A DNA stretch of 64,000 bases, from positions 66,409,916-66,473,915 of the forward strand of contig CM049315.1 in assembly GCA_026874595.1 (NCBI GenBank), in the 5' to 3' direction. This stretch comes from Sipunculus nudus (Eukaryota > Annelida > Sipuncula > Golfingiida > Sipunculidae). The notes under the pieces were generated by a model, which was not told the DNA's origin, did not search any database, and was given only the letters and a program-made list of their open reading frames with translations. Position 1 is the first letter of the stretch. Every line of letters begins with the position of its first letter. This document shows, one piece after another, positions 1 through 13,600 of this stretch. A program made the translations under genes and the position numbers.

Positions 1-300
1 TCACTGTTAATGTTTATTTAAATTTTTCAGAGATCGCATAATAAAACGTAGTTAGAGTGACAAAGAAATCCCTTTACATTTAATTTCATATATTATTCGA
101 GTACCCTGTAACTGTGCCTTTTTAACCACATGCATGTGAGTGTATGGTGAACTCACAGTGACATCACAGTGTCGTCACAATATGATATATCACAATATGA
201 ACTCACAGTGAGATCATCAGCAACTCACTGTTGTGAGCTCACCATGTGAGTTTTGTGTGACTTCACAGTGATATCACCGTTAGCTCACACCTTGACTGGG
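1..300. repeat. Intronic sequence with TCACAGTGA-type short repeats
   Basis: Bases about 140-300 hold many imperfect copies of CTCACAGTGA / ATCACAGTG and its inverse. Nothing is recognised in bases 1-130. Confidence 0.4.
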
Positions 301-349
301 TAACATACCAGAATGATTCCAGCCCTGGCCTTTGCATACATATTTGTAT
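301..349 (-). pseudogene. Degraded duplicate of ACSF2-like exon 3 end, with splice donor
   Basis: On the - strand it contains GGCCAGGGCTGGAATCATTC, then TGGTATGTTA, identical to the exon 3 end and donor. The preceding bases differ by small changes (ATACAAATATGTATGCAAA against ATACAAATGCAATACGCAAC). It lies downstream of exon 3 beyond HLE-C1, so it is not part of the gene model. Confidence 0.75.
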
Positions 350-366
350 AGTATCACATACAAGAA

Positions 367-1340
367 CTAGACATTTCTTCTGTGCCATAGTTTCACCAGA
401 CAATTAATCCTTCCCCCCCCCCCCCTTCAAGAATAGGCCCCATTTTTAAAACCATATGCTGACACCATGGTTTCTTTCATCTGTCAACTTGAAACAATAT
501 TTTTTTACCAAATATGGGTATATTCAAGGTCGAGGCAACTATATACCTTATCCCATAACCTATATCTATGTATATGCATAATATGAAAGAAATTTGTCCA
601 TTAGTTTTTGACATATAATGCTAACAGCTCTGTCAAGTGGAACTGATGGGGGTTTTAAAAGGCGCTAAAACAAGAAAAGAATAATAGGTGGCGCCACAAG
701 TTTCCAGTATATGACAACATTATTCAAGATCTTTAGTCAACTTGATTTTTGGATCAATCCATACATGAATTCTTGAGATATTTAAGTATCTGTGTGATTT
801 TCACCAAATACGGAAATATTCAAGGTCAAGGCCACTCTCATAGGATAGGTCATGACCCTAATTAATATACCTCATCCCATAACCCATATCTATTTATATA
901 TGTATAATATGAAAGAAATCTGTCCATTAGATTTTGAGTTATAATGCTAACAGTACTATCAAGTGGAATTGATGGGGGGTATTAAAAGGCGCTTAAACAA
1001 GAAAAAGATAATAGGTTGCGCCACCAATTTCCGGCACATGACAATATTATTTAAGATCTTCAGTCAACTTGATTTTGGATCAATCCATGCAAGATTCCAT
1101 GAGATACATAAGAAATTTCCCAAAAAATCGACCTATTCAAGGTCAAGGTCACTCTCCTAGTAAAGGTCATGACCACATTTTAAATAGGATATGTCCTCTT
1201 ACCAATATCTATGCAAATATCAAGTTTGGTAAAGATCTTTGAAACCTTTTTTGAGTTATCGCGCAGACAAGATTTATCTATGGTGGGGGCTGGACTGAAA
1301 TAAAACCACAGTATCCCCCCGACTTTGTCTGGGGATACAA
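367..1340 (-). mobile_element. HLE-C1, non-autonomous Helitron-like element
   Basis: On the - strand the 5' end is GTATCCCCAGACAA followed by a hairpin partner GGGGGGATAC. The 3' end is TATGGCACAGAAGAAATGT then CTAG|TT (CTAG at 367-370 on +). An inverted copy of the 5' end lies inside the 3' end, clearest in HLE-C2. The core is about 320-bp tandem units, each with a (G)GTGGCGCCAC-like palindrome and TCAAGGTCAAGG. No coding capacity. Confidence 0.7.
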
Positions 1341-1342
1341 TT

Positions 1343-1376
1343 ATTCCAGCCCTGGCTGTGGCATACATATGTGTAT
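1343..1376 (-). pseudogene. Second degraded duplicate of exon 3, cut off at HLE-C1
   Basis: On the - strand it reads ATACACATATGTATGCCACA then GCCAGGGCTGGAAT and stops exactly where the HLE-C1 5' terminus begins. It shares ATATGTATGC with the copy at 301-349, so these two are closer to each other than to exon 3. Confidence 0.7.
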
Positions 1377-1388
1377 AAATTAACATAC

Positions 1389-1517
1389 CAGAATGATTCC
1401 AGCCCTGGCCGTTGCGTATTGCATTTGTATCCATTCCCAGCAGTTGGGGCTCCATATCCCGACACGATCACCTTTTTGTAAGCCGAGTGCCAACATACCT
1501 GCAGCCAAACGGTCACT
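1389..1517 (-). CDS. ACSF2: ACSF2-like exon 3
   Basis: 43 codons, phase 0 on both sides. The acceptor is TATTTTTTGACAG and the donor GTATGT. It encodes [20 protein letters not shown] and [20 protein letters not shown] then IIL, the stretch that directly follows exon 2 sequence in this family. Two degraded copies of its 3' end lie just downstream in the same orientation (1343-1376 and 301-349). Confidence 0.9.
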
Positions 1518-4500
1518 CTGTCAAAAAATATTAAAAAACATGTGAAATCATAATTATTTTGAGAGAATGTACAAAACCTGTTTTCATATAGTAATATTAA
1601 GCATTTGTGCCAAGCATGGACTTATTGCCTAATGCAATATTTAAATAAGAACTTGAAATTTTTCTGAACAATTGTAGAGAAATATTTAAATAACTAGATG
1701 TGTCGGAACGACACGAATGCCCCCGCCTTGGGCAAATTAGAAACATTTGTAAAATTTGGAAAATTTTTTAAGTTCAGGAGATGTCGTATGGTCAAAAGTA
1801 GGTCAACAAGAGCAAAATGCAAACTCGATTTGTAACGGGTCATTATCAAGCAACAGACCAAAAATCATGCCAGTATATGCAGGCATTGTGAAAAAAAGTC
1901 CATACATGTGCATTTTCCATAAAAATTTCTGTCTTTCATGAAATTTTCTATGTTTAGGATCCGTAAAACAATCAAAAGTAGGTCAACCAGGATGAAACGC
2001 AAACTCGATCTGTAACTGTCATTATCTGCCCACACAAAAAAAATCAGGGTGGTATCTGCAGGCATTGAGGAAAAAAAGTCAGTACATATGCATTTGTTAT
2101 GAAAATTTATATTTTTCATGAAACTTTCTATGTTCAGGAGCAGTCAAATGGTCAAAAGTAGGTCAACTGAGACAAAACAGGAACTCAATCTGTAACTGGT
2201 CATTATCTGCATACACACCAAAAATCAGGCCCATATCTGCAGGCACTGCGAAAAAAAGTCCATACATGTGCACCTTTTTTATGAAATTTTCTATGTTAGA
2301 GCACCGTCAAACGGTCAAAAATAGGTCAACTGGGACAAAACGTGAACTCGATCTGTAACTGGTCAATATCTGCCGACACACCAAAATTGAGGCCAATATC
2401 TGCAGGCATTGCGAAAAAACGTCTGTACATGTGTATTTATCATGAAATTTCATATTTTTCATGAAATTTTCTATGTTCAGGAGCCGTAAAACGGTCAAAA
2501 GTAAGTCAACCGGGACGAAACGCGAACTCGATCTGTAACTGGTCTAAATCTGCCCACACACCAAAAATTAGGCCAATATCTGCAGGCATTGCGAAAAAAA
2601 GTCCGTACATGTGTATCTGTCATGAATATTTCTATTTTTCATGAAAATTTCTAAGTTTAGGAGCCGTAAAATGGTCAAAAGTAGGTCAACCAGGACGAAA
2701 CGCGAACTCGATCTGTAACTGGTCTATATCTGTCCACACACCAAAAATCAGGCCAATATCTGCAGGCACTGAGAAAAAAAAAACGTACATGTGTATTTGT
2801 CATGAAATTTCATATTTTTCATGAAATTTTCTATGTTCAGGAGCCATAAACCGTCAAAAGTAGGTCAACCAGGACGAAACGCGAACTCGATCTGTAACTG
2901 GTCTATATCTGCTCACACACCAAAAATCAGGCCAATATCTGCAGGCATTGCGAAAAAAAGTCCTTACAACTGTTTCATTTCGGAATGACGGAAGGACGGA
3001 ATGACAGAATGACGGACATGGGTAAAACTATATGCCCCGGCCACTTTGTGCCGGGGGCATAAAAATTTCCTATTTCCTTGTATCTGTCACTTCTGATGGT
3101 GGTGGTGAATATATGAGACAAATCACTCTAGGTTTTTTTAGAGCCATTCTCTCTGAATAGGTCAAATACAATGTCTTCCCAATGGATGAAGATATTTATT
3201 GCTTTTTATTAGAAATTAAAATGATAATTTATTCTTGGTTATTACACCCTGAAATGTCTCAAGTCTCAAAGGCTGCATGTCAACTATAATTTTTTCTGAT
3301 TTATTGTATCCGCCAAAACAGAGTTTTGCGGATACTATGTTTTCAGCTGCACGCCGCCGCCGCTGCCGCCGCCGCCGCCGCGTAGGTGTCCGGAGAACTC
3401 CTCCGTAACCCCTGGGCAGAATTTTACGAAACCCGGGATTATGTTCGGGTCACATGTGAACTGCTGCGCCCCGATTGTTTTGACCTCTGACCTTTCCTCT
3501 GCGCTCTGCGTCCATTTGTGCGTCTGTTTCCACACATAAACCCACATATCTCGGGAACCGTTTGACGGATCAGGAAAATTTTTTGCACAAATGTAGCCCT
3601 TGGAGAGCTATATAACATACACAAAAATGGTGGCGCCACCTGCAACCATAATTGCCTAGTGTCCATCTGTTCGTCTGCCTTGGGTTAAAATCACTCATAT
3701 CTCTGCAGTGATTTGACTAATTCACCTGAAATTCGGCATGCATATACATCCTGGATAGCTTTTCTGATTTTATGACAGGTGGCGCCACCTACATTCACGT
3801 TTATGCTGCAGACATCCAAGCTCATATCTCGGGAACCGTTTGACGGATTGGGCCAAAATTTTGCATGTGTATAGATCTCACATAGCTCTTTATCATACGC
3901 AAAACTGGTGGCGCTACCTGCAGCCATTTTTGCACAGCTCCCGTCTGTTTGTCTGCCATGGGATAAAATCACTCATATCTCTGCAGTGATTTGACTAATT
4001 CACCTGAAATTCGGCATGCGTATACATCCTGGATAGCTTTTCTGATTTTATGACAGATAGCGCCACCTACATTCACGTTTATGCTGCAAACATCCAAGCT
4101 CATATCTCGGGAACCGTTTGACCGATTGGGCCAAAATTTTGCATGTGCATAGATCTCACATAGCTCTTTATCATACGCAAAACTGGTGGTGCCACCTGCA
4201 GCCATTTTTGCACAGCTCCTGTCTGTTTGTCTGCCATGGGATGAAATCACTCATATCTCGGCAGTGGTTTGACATATCTGCCTAAAATTTTGCAGGTTTA
4301 TACATCCCCGACAGCTATCTTGATTTTATGACAGGTGGCGCCACCTGCATTCTAGTTTATGCAGCAGACATCCAAGCTCATATCTTGGGAACAGTTTGAC
4401 CGATTGGGCCAAAGTTTTGCACGTTTATAGTTCTCACATAGCTCTTTATCATACACAAAACTTGTGGCGCCACCTTCAACCATTTCTGCACAGCGTCCAT

Positions 4501-7500
4501 CTGTTTGTCTGCCACGGGCTAAAATCACTCATAAACATATAGTGGTTTGACTTATCTGCCTCAAATTTTGCATATGTATACAACTTGGATGGCTTTCTGG
4601 ATTTTGTGGCGCAACCTACATACACCATTTGGCTGCAGACATCCATGCTAATATGCAACACTTCACTCTATTTCCCCTTGCCACTCAATCCATGCCTCAC
4701 TTCACCCGTTCCACTCTGATTTAGGCAGATACACGTAGTGGCTTGTCGACTACCCGTATTCTAGTTTAGTTTTTAGCTTAGCTGACTGTACGTTATCTGA
4801 GCTATAGCAATCACCCTTTGTCCCTCTGGCCGTCCAGTTGTCTGGCAGTCAGTCTGTTAATAGGGCACAAATTTAACCGTTAGATCTAGAAACTTCTAAC
4901 TCTAGGTCCAAGGCAAATCTCCCTGGAAACCGTGGAATCCTGAAAATTGGTCACTGTGACCTATAATCTGTGAGCTATAAGAAAAAGACATTATCTGAGC
5001 ACCTTGAATGTCAGATGGGCACAAATCATATCTGTTAGGCCTAGAATCTCCTATAGCAACATCCAGGGAGGTTCTAAGCAAATCTCTTTAAAATACTGAA
5101 ATCAGGTCATAGTGACCTATATTCTGCAACCTATAAGAAAACGATGTCTTGTAAGCACCCTGAATGTCAGATTGGCACAAAGCTTATATGTAAGGCATAG
5201 AATATTCTAATGCATTATCCAGGTAGGTTCTGGGCAAATCTCTTAGAAAACCTGAATTTAGGTCATGTTGACCTAATTCTGCAACATATGGTTCAGAAAC
5301 ATAATTTTGAGCACCCAGACAGTCAGGGCACAAATTGATTATGTTTAAGGCCTAGAATCTTCCATTGTACTTAACATTCAGGGAGGTCCCCGGCAAAGGT
5401 ATGTGGAAACCTGAAATTAGGTCACTGTGATCAACTATCATTGATAAAAAACTACAGACTTTTGATGTGGTACATGTCTGGGATTGCGCACACTATCTAT
5501 TCCTGCTGGTGTGCAACCACAGTCCAAACTTCAATATTTAGTAATTTGTACATTGTAAGGCCTTGAGAAAAAAATTATTTTAAATATTTCTTTAAGTTAC
5601 GCTAATAAGAAGGTATACTCTTAAATCTCTCATATTTCCTGTCGGAATACACTGATTTGCATAGACTTTTACGTTGTTGATACATTATACTCAACATGAT
5701 AATGAGTTATTAACATGGGACATGTGACCGCTCAGCTGAAATTGATTCTGAGGATATTTTTATAAAAGTGGTTGTGTTGACTGTGCACTTTTATAAACTA
5801 AATGAAAGATGCAGGAGCCTCTCATGATCACAAACTTACGATCTTAAATTTCATCTAAGTGACTGTAATATGCATGTAAATATATCCACTGGGAACATAA
5901 GAAACCATGCAAACTAGAGAATAATGTGCAAGAACTGAAGCATGATAATACCCATTTGATTTATAAACTGAAATTAAATGCTGTAAAATATTATAATTTT
6001 CCCCTTTTTGAATGAGCATACCGGGTAAACTAAATTTGATAAGCAAGTTAAAACAAGCCAATTCGGTATACATTGCATCTGCACTGTGTAATATATGAAA
6101 CTTGGAAGCCTGAAACCATTTCATTCATTGAAGAAAATTGTTTTTATTCTATTAGCATATCCATTTTTGCGTGAATAGTTTTTACCATATTCATTTTTTT
6201 ACAAATTTTATATATTTGCATTAAAAAAAATTTTGAAAATATAAAATAATTGACAATTGTTAGCTGCATCATTATGTATCCTGAGTCTGGCTCACATCAA
6301 ATCAAATTATGCATACATATGTTTCATTTTTTTTATCACATATTAAAATCACTAAATATTACCTAAAAAACATAATGCCACAACATAGCATCTTCAAGAT
6401 AATTCTTTGAATCATTATTCAGAAAAAAAGTTTTGTTCATTTGGAGTTTTCAGTACATGCTTAATTTTATTAACTTAATACATAATTAAGTGAATTTGAT
6501 CAAACCTAAATTCCTTTTTTTTTCAAATCAGGTATATACACTGATGGTTGAGGGAGAAACAATATCATTATGCTAACTAGAATACGGGTAGTCGACAAGC
6601 GACTACGTGTATCCGCCTAAATCAGAGTGGAACGGGTGAAGTGAGGCATGGATTGAGTGGCAAGGGGAAATAGAGTGAAGTGTTGCATATTAGCATGGAA
6701 GTCTGCAGCCAAAGGGTGTATGTAGGTTGCGGCACCTACCACAAAATCCAGAAAGCCATCCAAGTTGTATACATATGCAAAATTTGAGGCAGATAAGTCA
6801 AACCACTATATGTTTATGAGTGATTTTAGCCCGTGGCAGACAAACAGATGGACGCTGTGCAAAAATGGTTGAAGGTGGTGCCACAAGTTTTGCGTATGAT
6901 AAAGAGCTATGTAAGAACTATACACATGCAAAACTTTGGCCCAATCGGTCAAACGGTTCCCAAGATATGAGCTTGGATGTCTGCTGCATAAACTAGAATG
7001 CAGGTGGCGCCACCTGTCATAAAATCAGAAGAGCTGTCGGGGATGTATAAACCTGCAAAATTTTAGGCAGATATGTCAAACCACTGCCGAGATATGAGTG
7101 ATTTTATCCCATGGCAGACAAACAGACGGGAGCTGTGCAAAAATGGCTGCAGGTGGCGCCACCAGTTTTGCGTATGATAAAGAGCTATGTGAGATCTATG
7201 CACATGCAAAATTTTGGCCCAATCGGTCAAACGGTTCCCGAGATATGAGCTTGGATGTCTGCAGCGTAAACGTGAACGTAGGTGGCGCCAGCTGTCATAA
7301 AATCAGAAAAGCTATCCAGGATGTATACGCATGCCGAATTTCAGGTGAATTAGTCAAATCACTGCAGAGATATGAGTGAATTTAACCCAAGGCAGACGAA
7401 CAGATGGACACTGTGCAAACATGGTTGCAGGTGGCGCCACCATTTTTTGTGTATGTTATAAAGCTCTCCAAAGGCTACATTTGTGCAAAAAAAATTTCCT

Positions 7501-10500
7501 GATCCATGAAACGGTTCCCGAGATATGTGGGTTTATGTGTGGAAACAGACGCACAAACGGACACAGAGCACTGAGGAAAGGTCAGAGGTCAATACAAAAT
7601 CAGGCAGCAGCAGTTCACATGTGACCCGAACATAATCCCGGGTTTCGTAAAATTCCGCCCAGCGGTTACGGAGGAGTTCTCCGGACACCTACGCAGCGGC
7701 GGCGTGCAGCTGAAAACATAGTATCCGCAAAACTCTGTTTTGGCGGATACAATTACTATCTCAAACATAATCTAATACTGAAATAGTTGTTCAATAACCT
7801 TGAATTCTTGACCACTTGAAGCACTTCATGTTATTATATTTCAGGATGTTCAATATCATTCCCCCTCCCCCCAAGCTCACAGAATATAGGCCAACATATG
7901 ACTTAATATCAGTGTTCAGAAAAATTTCCCAAGGATGTCAGGTTAGATGTTTCTCTATCAGATGAGCACAATTTATACCATGCAGGGTTGGCAATTTCTT
8001 CCAAGAGGCGGTTTCTTCCTTGGAAACTTCTGGAAATTTCCAGCTCGGAAGAAATAGTTTCCGCCGTTTCTTCCAGAAGAAACTTTCAAATTTCATGTGA
8101 TAATATATATAAAACTAATAAATTTTTAGCTTTATTTCTGCTTAAACATAATCTGTTCCTTCTTATAACTTAGGTTAATATTAATATATAGTGTTATCTT
8201 AGAATGTATGACTATTAGTTTAATTTAGTTAGACAAATATGCCTCATGTTGTTTCGAGTTATTCAGTTCAGGTGACACAATTTAAAATAAATTGCCACAG
8301 GTTTTGTCCAGTGAATCACGCAATGATTACCAGGTGATTACCGAAAAAAGTGCAGCTTCACTCCAGTTACCCCTGACTAAACAGAGAGACAGGGTATGGA
8401 TAAAGCCATGTCACAATTAACAGGGTTTCATCCACTATACTAATCAAACGGTCAAACTGCTCCTTGTTATATAACAGACTAGTTGATAAACCCAGTATAC
8501 CGGGCTTATTACCAGGGTTGGGGAGATATATTAACTGAGATGTGGAATGTTGGCCCATTTTTTATTCTAAAAGTTAACAGAAAATATAGGTTTTTAGTGG
8601 GGAAACTGTCTTAATAAGATATGTATAAATATATTTTACATTTATTTTGTGGGGCTGTCCTCGTGGCAAGAAAATTATACTCCAGTATGTTTACCTTGAA
8701 CACCTGGTCAGTGAAGATGTTTACATTGCGAATGAGATGTGGGGGCATTCAGGTTTTCGATGATTTTTATACTGGATTCTATCGTTGGATGTAAAGATTA
8801 GGTTGATGTGAGGAACACTTGACAGATTAATTAAATGTTCGTTTGCAAGAAAACTGTTCCTGAAGAAAGAAACAGAAATATGCATACCTCGTAAGTAGCA
8901 AAAGCGGACCTCACAGGACTCCATGCAGAGGGTCATCGCATTTTCAGCCACCACAACCTTTTTTTTATCATATCAGACAAATTTTGAGGCCTTAATACCC
9001 TGAAACATGCACTCCACCCCACCCCATATCTGTTCCTGAAATTAGGACCTTGAATTAGGTTTTGTCATTAATCCTCCTGGGTTGAACTCTCCATTTCATA
9101 AAGCAAGAAACATGTGTTTTTATCTTTTATTGACCACGCGCGTGGGTGAGAGCCTCGTGTAAATGTAAGGTCCGACAGGCTCAGATCCTCACTAAAAGCA
9201 AGCGTTATTCATATGAACAATAACTAGTAGTGTTTGAGGTTGAGTGACCAATATGCATTACGGTCATTGCCGAAGGCAGTTTGGCTGTGCTCAGTTTAAC
9301 CTCCGTGCCAGTCAGTAAAAATGGAAAAATCACTCAAATTATATGTCCATTAAAAATTATTTATTCTCATATCGCCTATGTCACTGCGGGGATAATAACC
9401 TTTAAAATTATCTATGGCATAGTATTGTACACAACGCGGTTTAAGAGAACATTGCGAACAGACATGTACCTAATTCCTTTTATAAGTATTAGATTTTTAA
9501 CCAGCAAATACTCTTGTACAGAGATAGGGTTTCTCATATTTTTTTAGGTATTTCCTAGTTTTTGCATAATCCACAACAAGCTCAGAAATAGACTTGGTGT
9601 TTGCAGGGCTGAGAAAATTGGTGTTCTGTTATCACATGCTTCATGGTAACTTAGATATAGATTACTGGCAGGTACTGATGGTACTCCACTGTGATTAACA
9701 ATAGACCTTACAATAATTATTGGTGAGATGAGTAAATTTAAATGAGGGATATTTATAAGTGATCACTAATTAGTCATAGTGTAATATCACACAGGATATT
9801 TATATTGTAAAGTCATACACAAGCAAGCTATTAATTGTGTTATATTTTGTAGGAAGTGCAGTTTGCATACTATTTAGATTCTACCCTAGTCATTGAATGA
9901 GTATGCAGCACTGCATGCACCTTGGCAGCTTTGCACTTGACTGTTATGATACAAGATGAGAAAATTGTAGTATATCAATTTATAATTCTCTATCAAACAA
10001 AAGTTACATTGCTGAGTGACACAAATTTGGTAAGGACTAATTGCAAATACAGAAAACTTCCTCTAACCAACATGTGAATACAAGTAGACAAGAATCTTTT
10101 GTTAATTAACATGTCAACACATACTATGCATCACTACATACTTAAATAGTTGAAATACCTCAATCAGCTGCAATTTCGGCAATACTTTTAGAATAAAACT
10201 AACAGAATTATATTAAGATTAACCAGAGCAATGACCTGTATACTGATTAAAAGTCATATTGTTTTATTTAATTCAAAAGAAATAGTTCAAATATTTGTTT
10301 TGTTTTTTTGTAAATCACACTATAATTCTTACTGTCCACTAAATTCCACTTTCATCCAATACTTCCCGGAAGAAAGTGGAGGAAACCCCATTTCCTCCAA
10401 TTTCTTCCAAGTCTCTGAAATGTATTTCTTCCAGAAGAAAACCAACCCTGATACCATGCTAACCAGAGTGGACTGCTGGACAAACAGTCAGCTGGACATT

Positions 10501-10571
10501 AAGACCCATATCTATAACAAGCTAAACCTAATTTTCATTCGGGGGGGGGGGGGGGGCCCAATAGTAGACCA

Positions 10572-10608
<37 letters not shown>

Positions 10609-13600
10609 TATATATATATACCCATACATATATATATATACATACATACATATATGTATATGGGCCGTAGCCTGACACTTTTGGCTGGGGGGGGGGGGGG
10701 GCAGTAAGCAGAAACAAGTATAAAGGGGAAATCCCCGACAGGGGAGGAAAATTTTGAAAAACTATATGTAGACTACTGCATTCTGGTGCATTTTTGCTGT
10801 TATTTATTGGTCAATGCTTACTTAGTGAAACAGTACTTCCTTGTAAAGAGATTATTATTTGTCTCGCAATGGATGCATTTTATTACAGAATATCAACTTT
10901 GCAATATTTTTTTTTGCACCTAAATCACGGAGGCTGCCGCCCTGTTTATATGGTAATCCAAGTACTGAGGGCGCCAAGCGCCCAAGCGTAGGAGGATATA
11001 TATATATGTGACAGTGCAAATACTCAATAATAAAATAGTGTTTGTTTTTATACCCATGATTTTGATGGGGGGGGGCTCAGCTTCCCAAACAATTTTATTA
11101 GGGGGGCCCGGCCGCCCCCCCTGCCCCCTCAGTTTCACCGCCTATGGACACAATAAAAACTACCTGCTAAGTCAGTGGTGAACATCTGCATAACAATCCC
11201 TTTTAAAGTAAACCCATCCACTTAAAGAGAAGATTCAAATAGAAGTGACTGCAATATTTAATGTCTAAAACCAAGAAATGAGCCATGGTGTGCACAGCCA
11301 CTCATACAAACCAAAAAAACTTTACCATTGCCACTTGTTCTGTTAAAGAAAAATATACAGAGAGCACAGAGATGTTTTATTTTGGTAGTAAATTCTGGTG
11401 TAGATATATTTCTCAAGAAGGAAACATTCTAAAAGGTTTTCATCTACCTCTTCCAGCAGATCAGCGAATGTTTTGCGGATGCCTTGATGACAGACGACCA
11501 CGGCTTCTTTGTCCGGATGTTTCTGTGTCGTCTGTTCCAGCATCTGACCGATTGTCCTCCCTACTAGCGTATAAGTTGACTCTCCTTGAGAGTAGCTCCA
11601 TTGTAGTTTGTTCTTCAGGTAATAATTTTGACTGAAAGTGAATGAAAGGTTTTGGTAAGATTTTGAACATGGGTCAGTGATGGGTTGAATGAAGTAGAGG
11701 TTACCATATTTATGTATGTATAAGACGACCCCTCAATATTGAGCCTAAATTTTATTTTTCAGCATCTCAAGTTGGAGCTACCAGCTACTGAGGATCACTA
11801 TGTCAGCATAATGATCACTTTAACACTGATGATTGAAATGGGATTTTATAATTTTTAATTCTTAAAATGGTCAGTGGTATATTTTTTTATGATGCTACAA
11901 GTGAAAACAGGAAAGCAATATAGAAAGGTATGGAGCAGACCAAAACAGAATTAATTAAACATATCAAAGAATGTGTATTATACAACAATTCAAATTAATA
12001 TCTTAAGAGATGTAAATTATCCTTGGCGGCCCTGAGGATGCTGAACAAGGGACCTATGGGTCACGACGCTCAGCTGTTATATATGATAAAAAAATATTAT
12101 TTAGAAATGAGGCACATGCTGGTTTTGTGTGGTAATAAATATTCGCTGTAATATGAGTTGTTGTTGTTTAGCTTATGTATGATTTTGATAGTACCTTTGG
12201 AGACAGGGAAGAGGATTGATTTCATTTATTTTATTAACAAATGGAGTACTATTGTCACACAGATTTTGACTTGGCAATATAACTTATAAGCAGAATATAT
12301 AATATAAGGGTTTAACTATTAATTAAAAAAAATTACAAATACTGTCCCAAATATAATTTTTATTAAAAATAATAAGAGAATCATATGATTTTTTAAAATG
12401 AAATATAAATGAAATGATTATTAAAATAATATTAAAGAATATATTCATGAATGCATTCATGAATACATTTTGAAAGTATTTGCACTGGTATTCATATACT
12501 TTCATTTTTACCTGAATTCCCATTCTTTATGCAAGAAATTTTATAATGGAGTACATAATCATATTCGTATTTAAATACAATTACAAAGTATTCGCACCAT
12601 GTCTGGTATTTATTCAGTTTTCACCAAACAATGATGTTGAGAATCCAGAATATACAAAATTCACACATTTAAATAATGATCATAAGTACCTGGTTTTATG
12701 GCTTTTATTTATATTAAAAAATAACTATAATAAATTCATTTTGGACTAATTTCACATCAATGTACACACTAAACACAGTAGGAATCTAGATTAATATTAT
12801 CAACTGCATCTTTGTCTATCATTAATTTCCATCATATGATCCCTAATGATTAGTAATGAATGATATGATTTACTTCTTTATCATTAAAATTGAACTGAAA
12901 AATACCATAGGTGACTGCATGGTGTTATTTGGAATACGTGACATTCTATCCATTGATACCAGATTCTTATATCATCAGTAACTGCAAGTTAATTTCCTGT
13001 TATTATAAACTAACAAATACCTTTTCTATTTTTCATTAATTTTTTATTAAAAACCAATAAAAATTTATCAATTTATTGTTTATTGTATGTAGTTGGTTAA
13101 AACTACTAGATGAGTTGGGTTGGACACCTGGATCAACTGTGGCTGGCCATAAGCTGCCTGGATTCCCTGTATGCCTCGCCTCAAGCATGCATAATTTGCT
13201 GAAAGTTCAACAAGGTCAACATACAGGTGACTCAAGAGGGTCTGAAGAGAGCCAAAGTCTGACAGGGTCTCATAAAAACATTAATAAAAGCTACAATTTT
13301 TGGCCAATTTCTTTCAGCTTTCTAAACTTTAAAGCTGAAATCCTTATGTGTGCATGATATGAAAATTATATCAACAGCGCTCACAGGAAACAAACGTGCC
13401 ATGGTCAAAGTTGGGCAAAATTTAAGTTACTAATTTTACATTTATACTAATAACTTATAAAATTTGAAAAATTCATAACTAATTTTGGGTATTCAATTGA
13501 ATCTTGATTAAATAATGTTACATCCCTGACAAAAAATCTCTAGCTTCAGCAATCCCCTTGTTAAGGGAGTAAATATATTTCTTGATTTTTTACAAAGCGC

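Noticed and set aside
1694-3061. CRISPR-like direct repeats in HLE-D1 and other arrays.
   Set aside because: Units are contiguous tandem copies of 150-320 bp without short repeats and unique spacers, in a eukaryotic genome.
3691-7379. 93-codon frames in HLE-A units as real small proteins.
   Set aside because: They are repeat units read through; other copies have stops or shifts, and no family similarity is seen. Kept only as a low-interest finding.
10535-10717. Open frames of repeated Ile-Tyr on both strands.
   Set aside because: Translation of a (TA)n microsatellite and flanking G runs.
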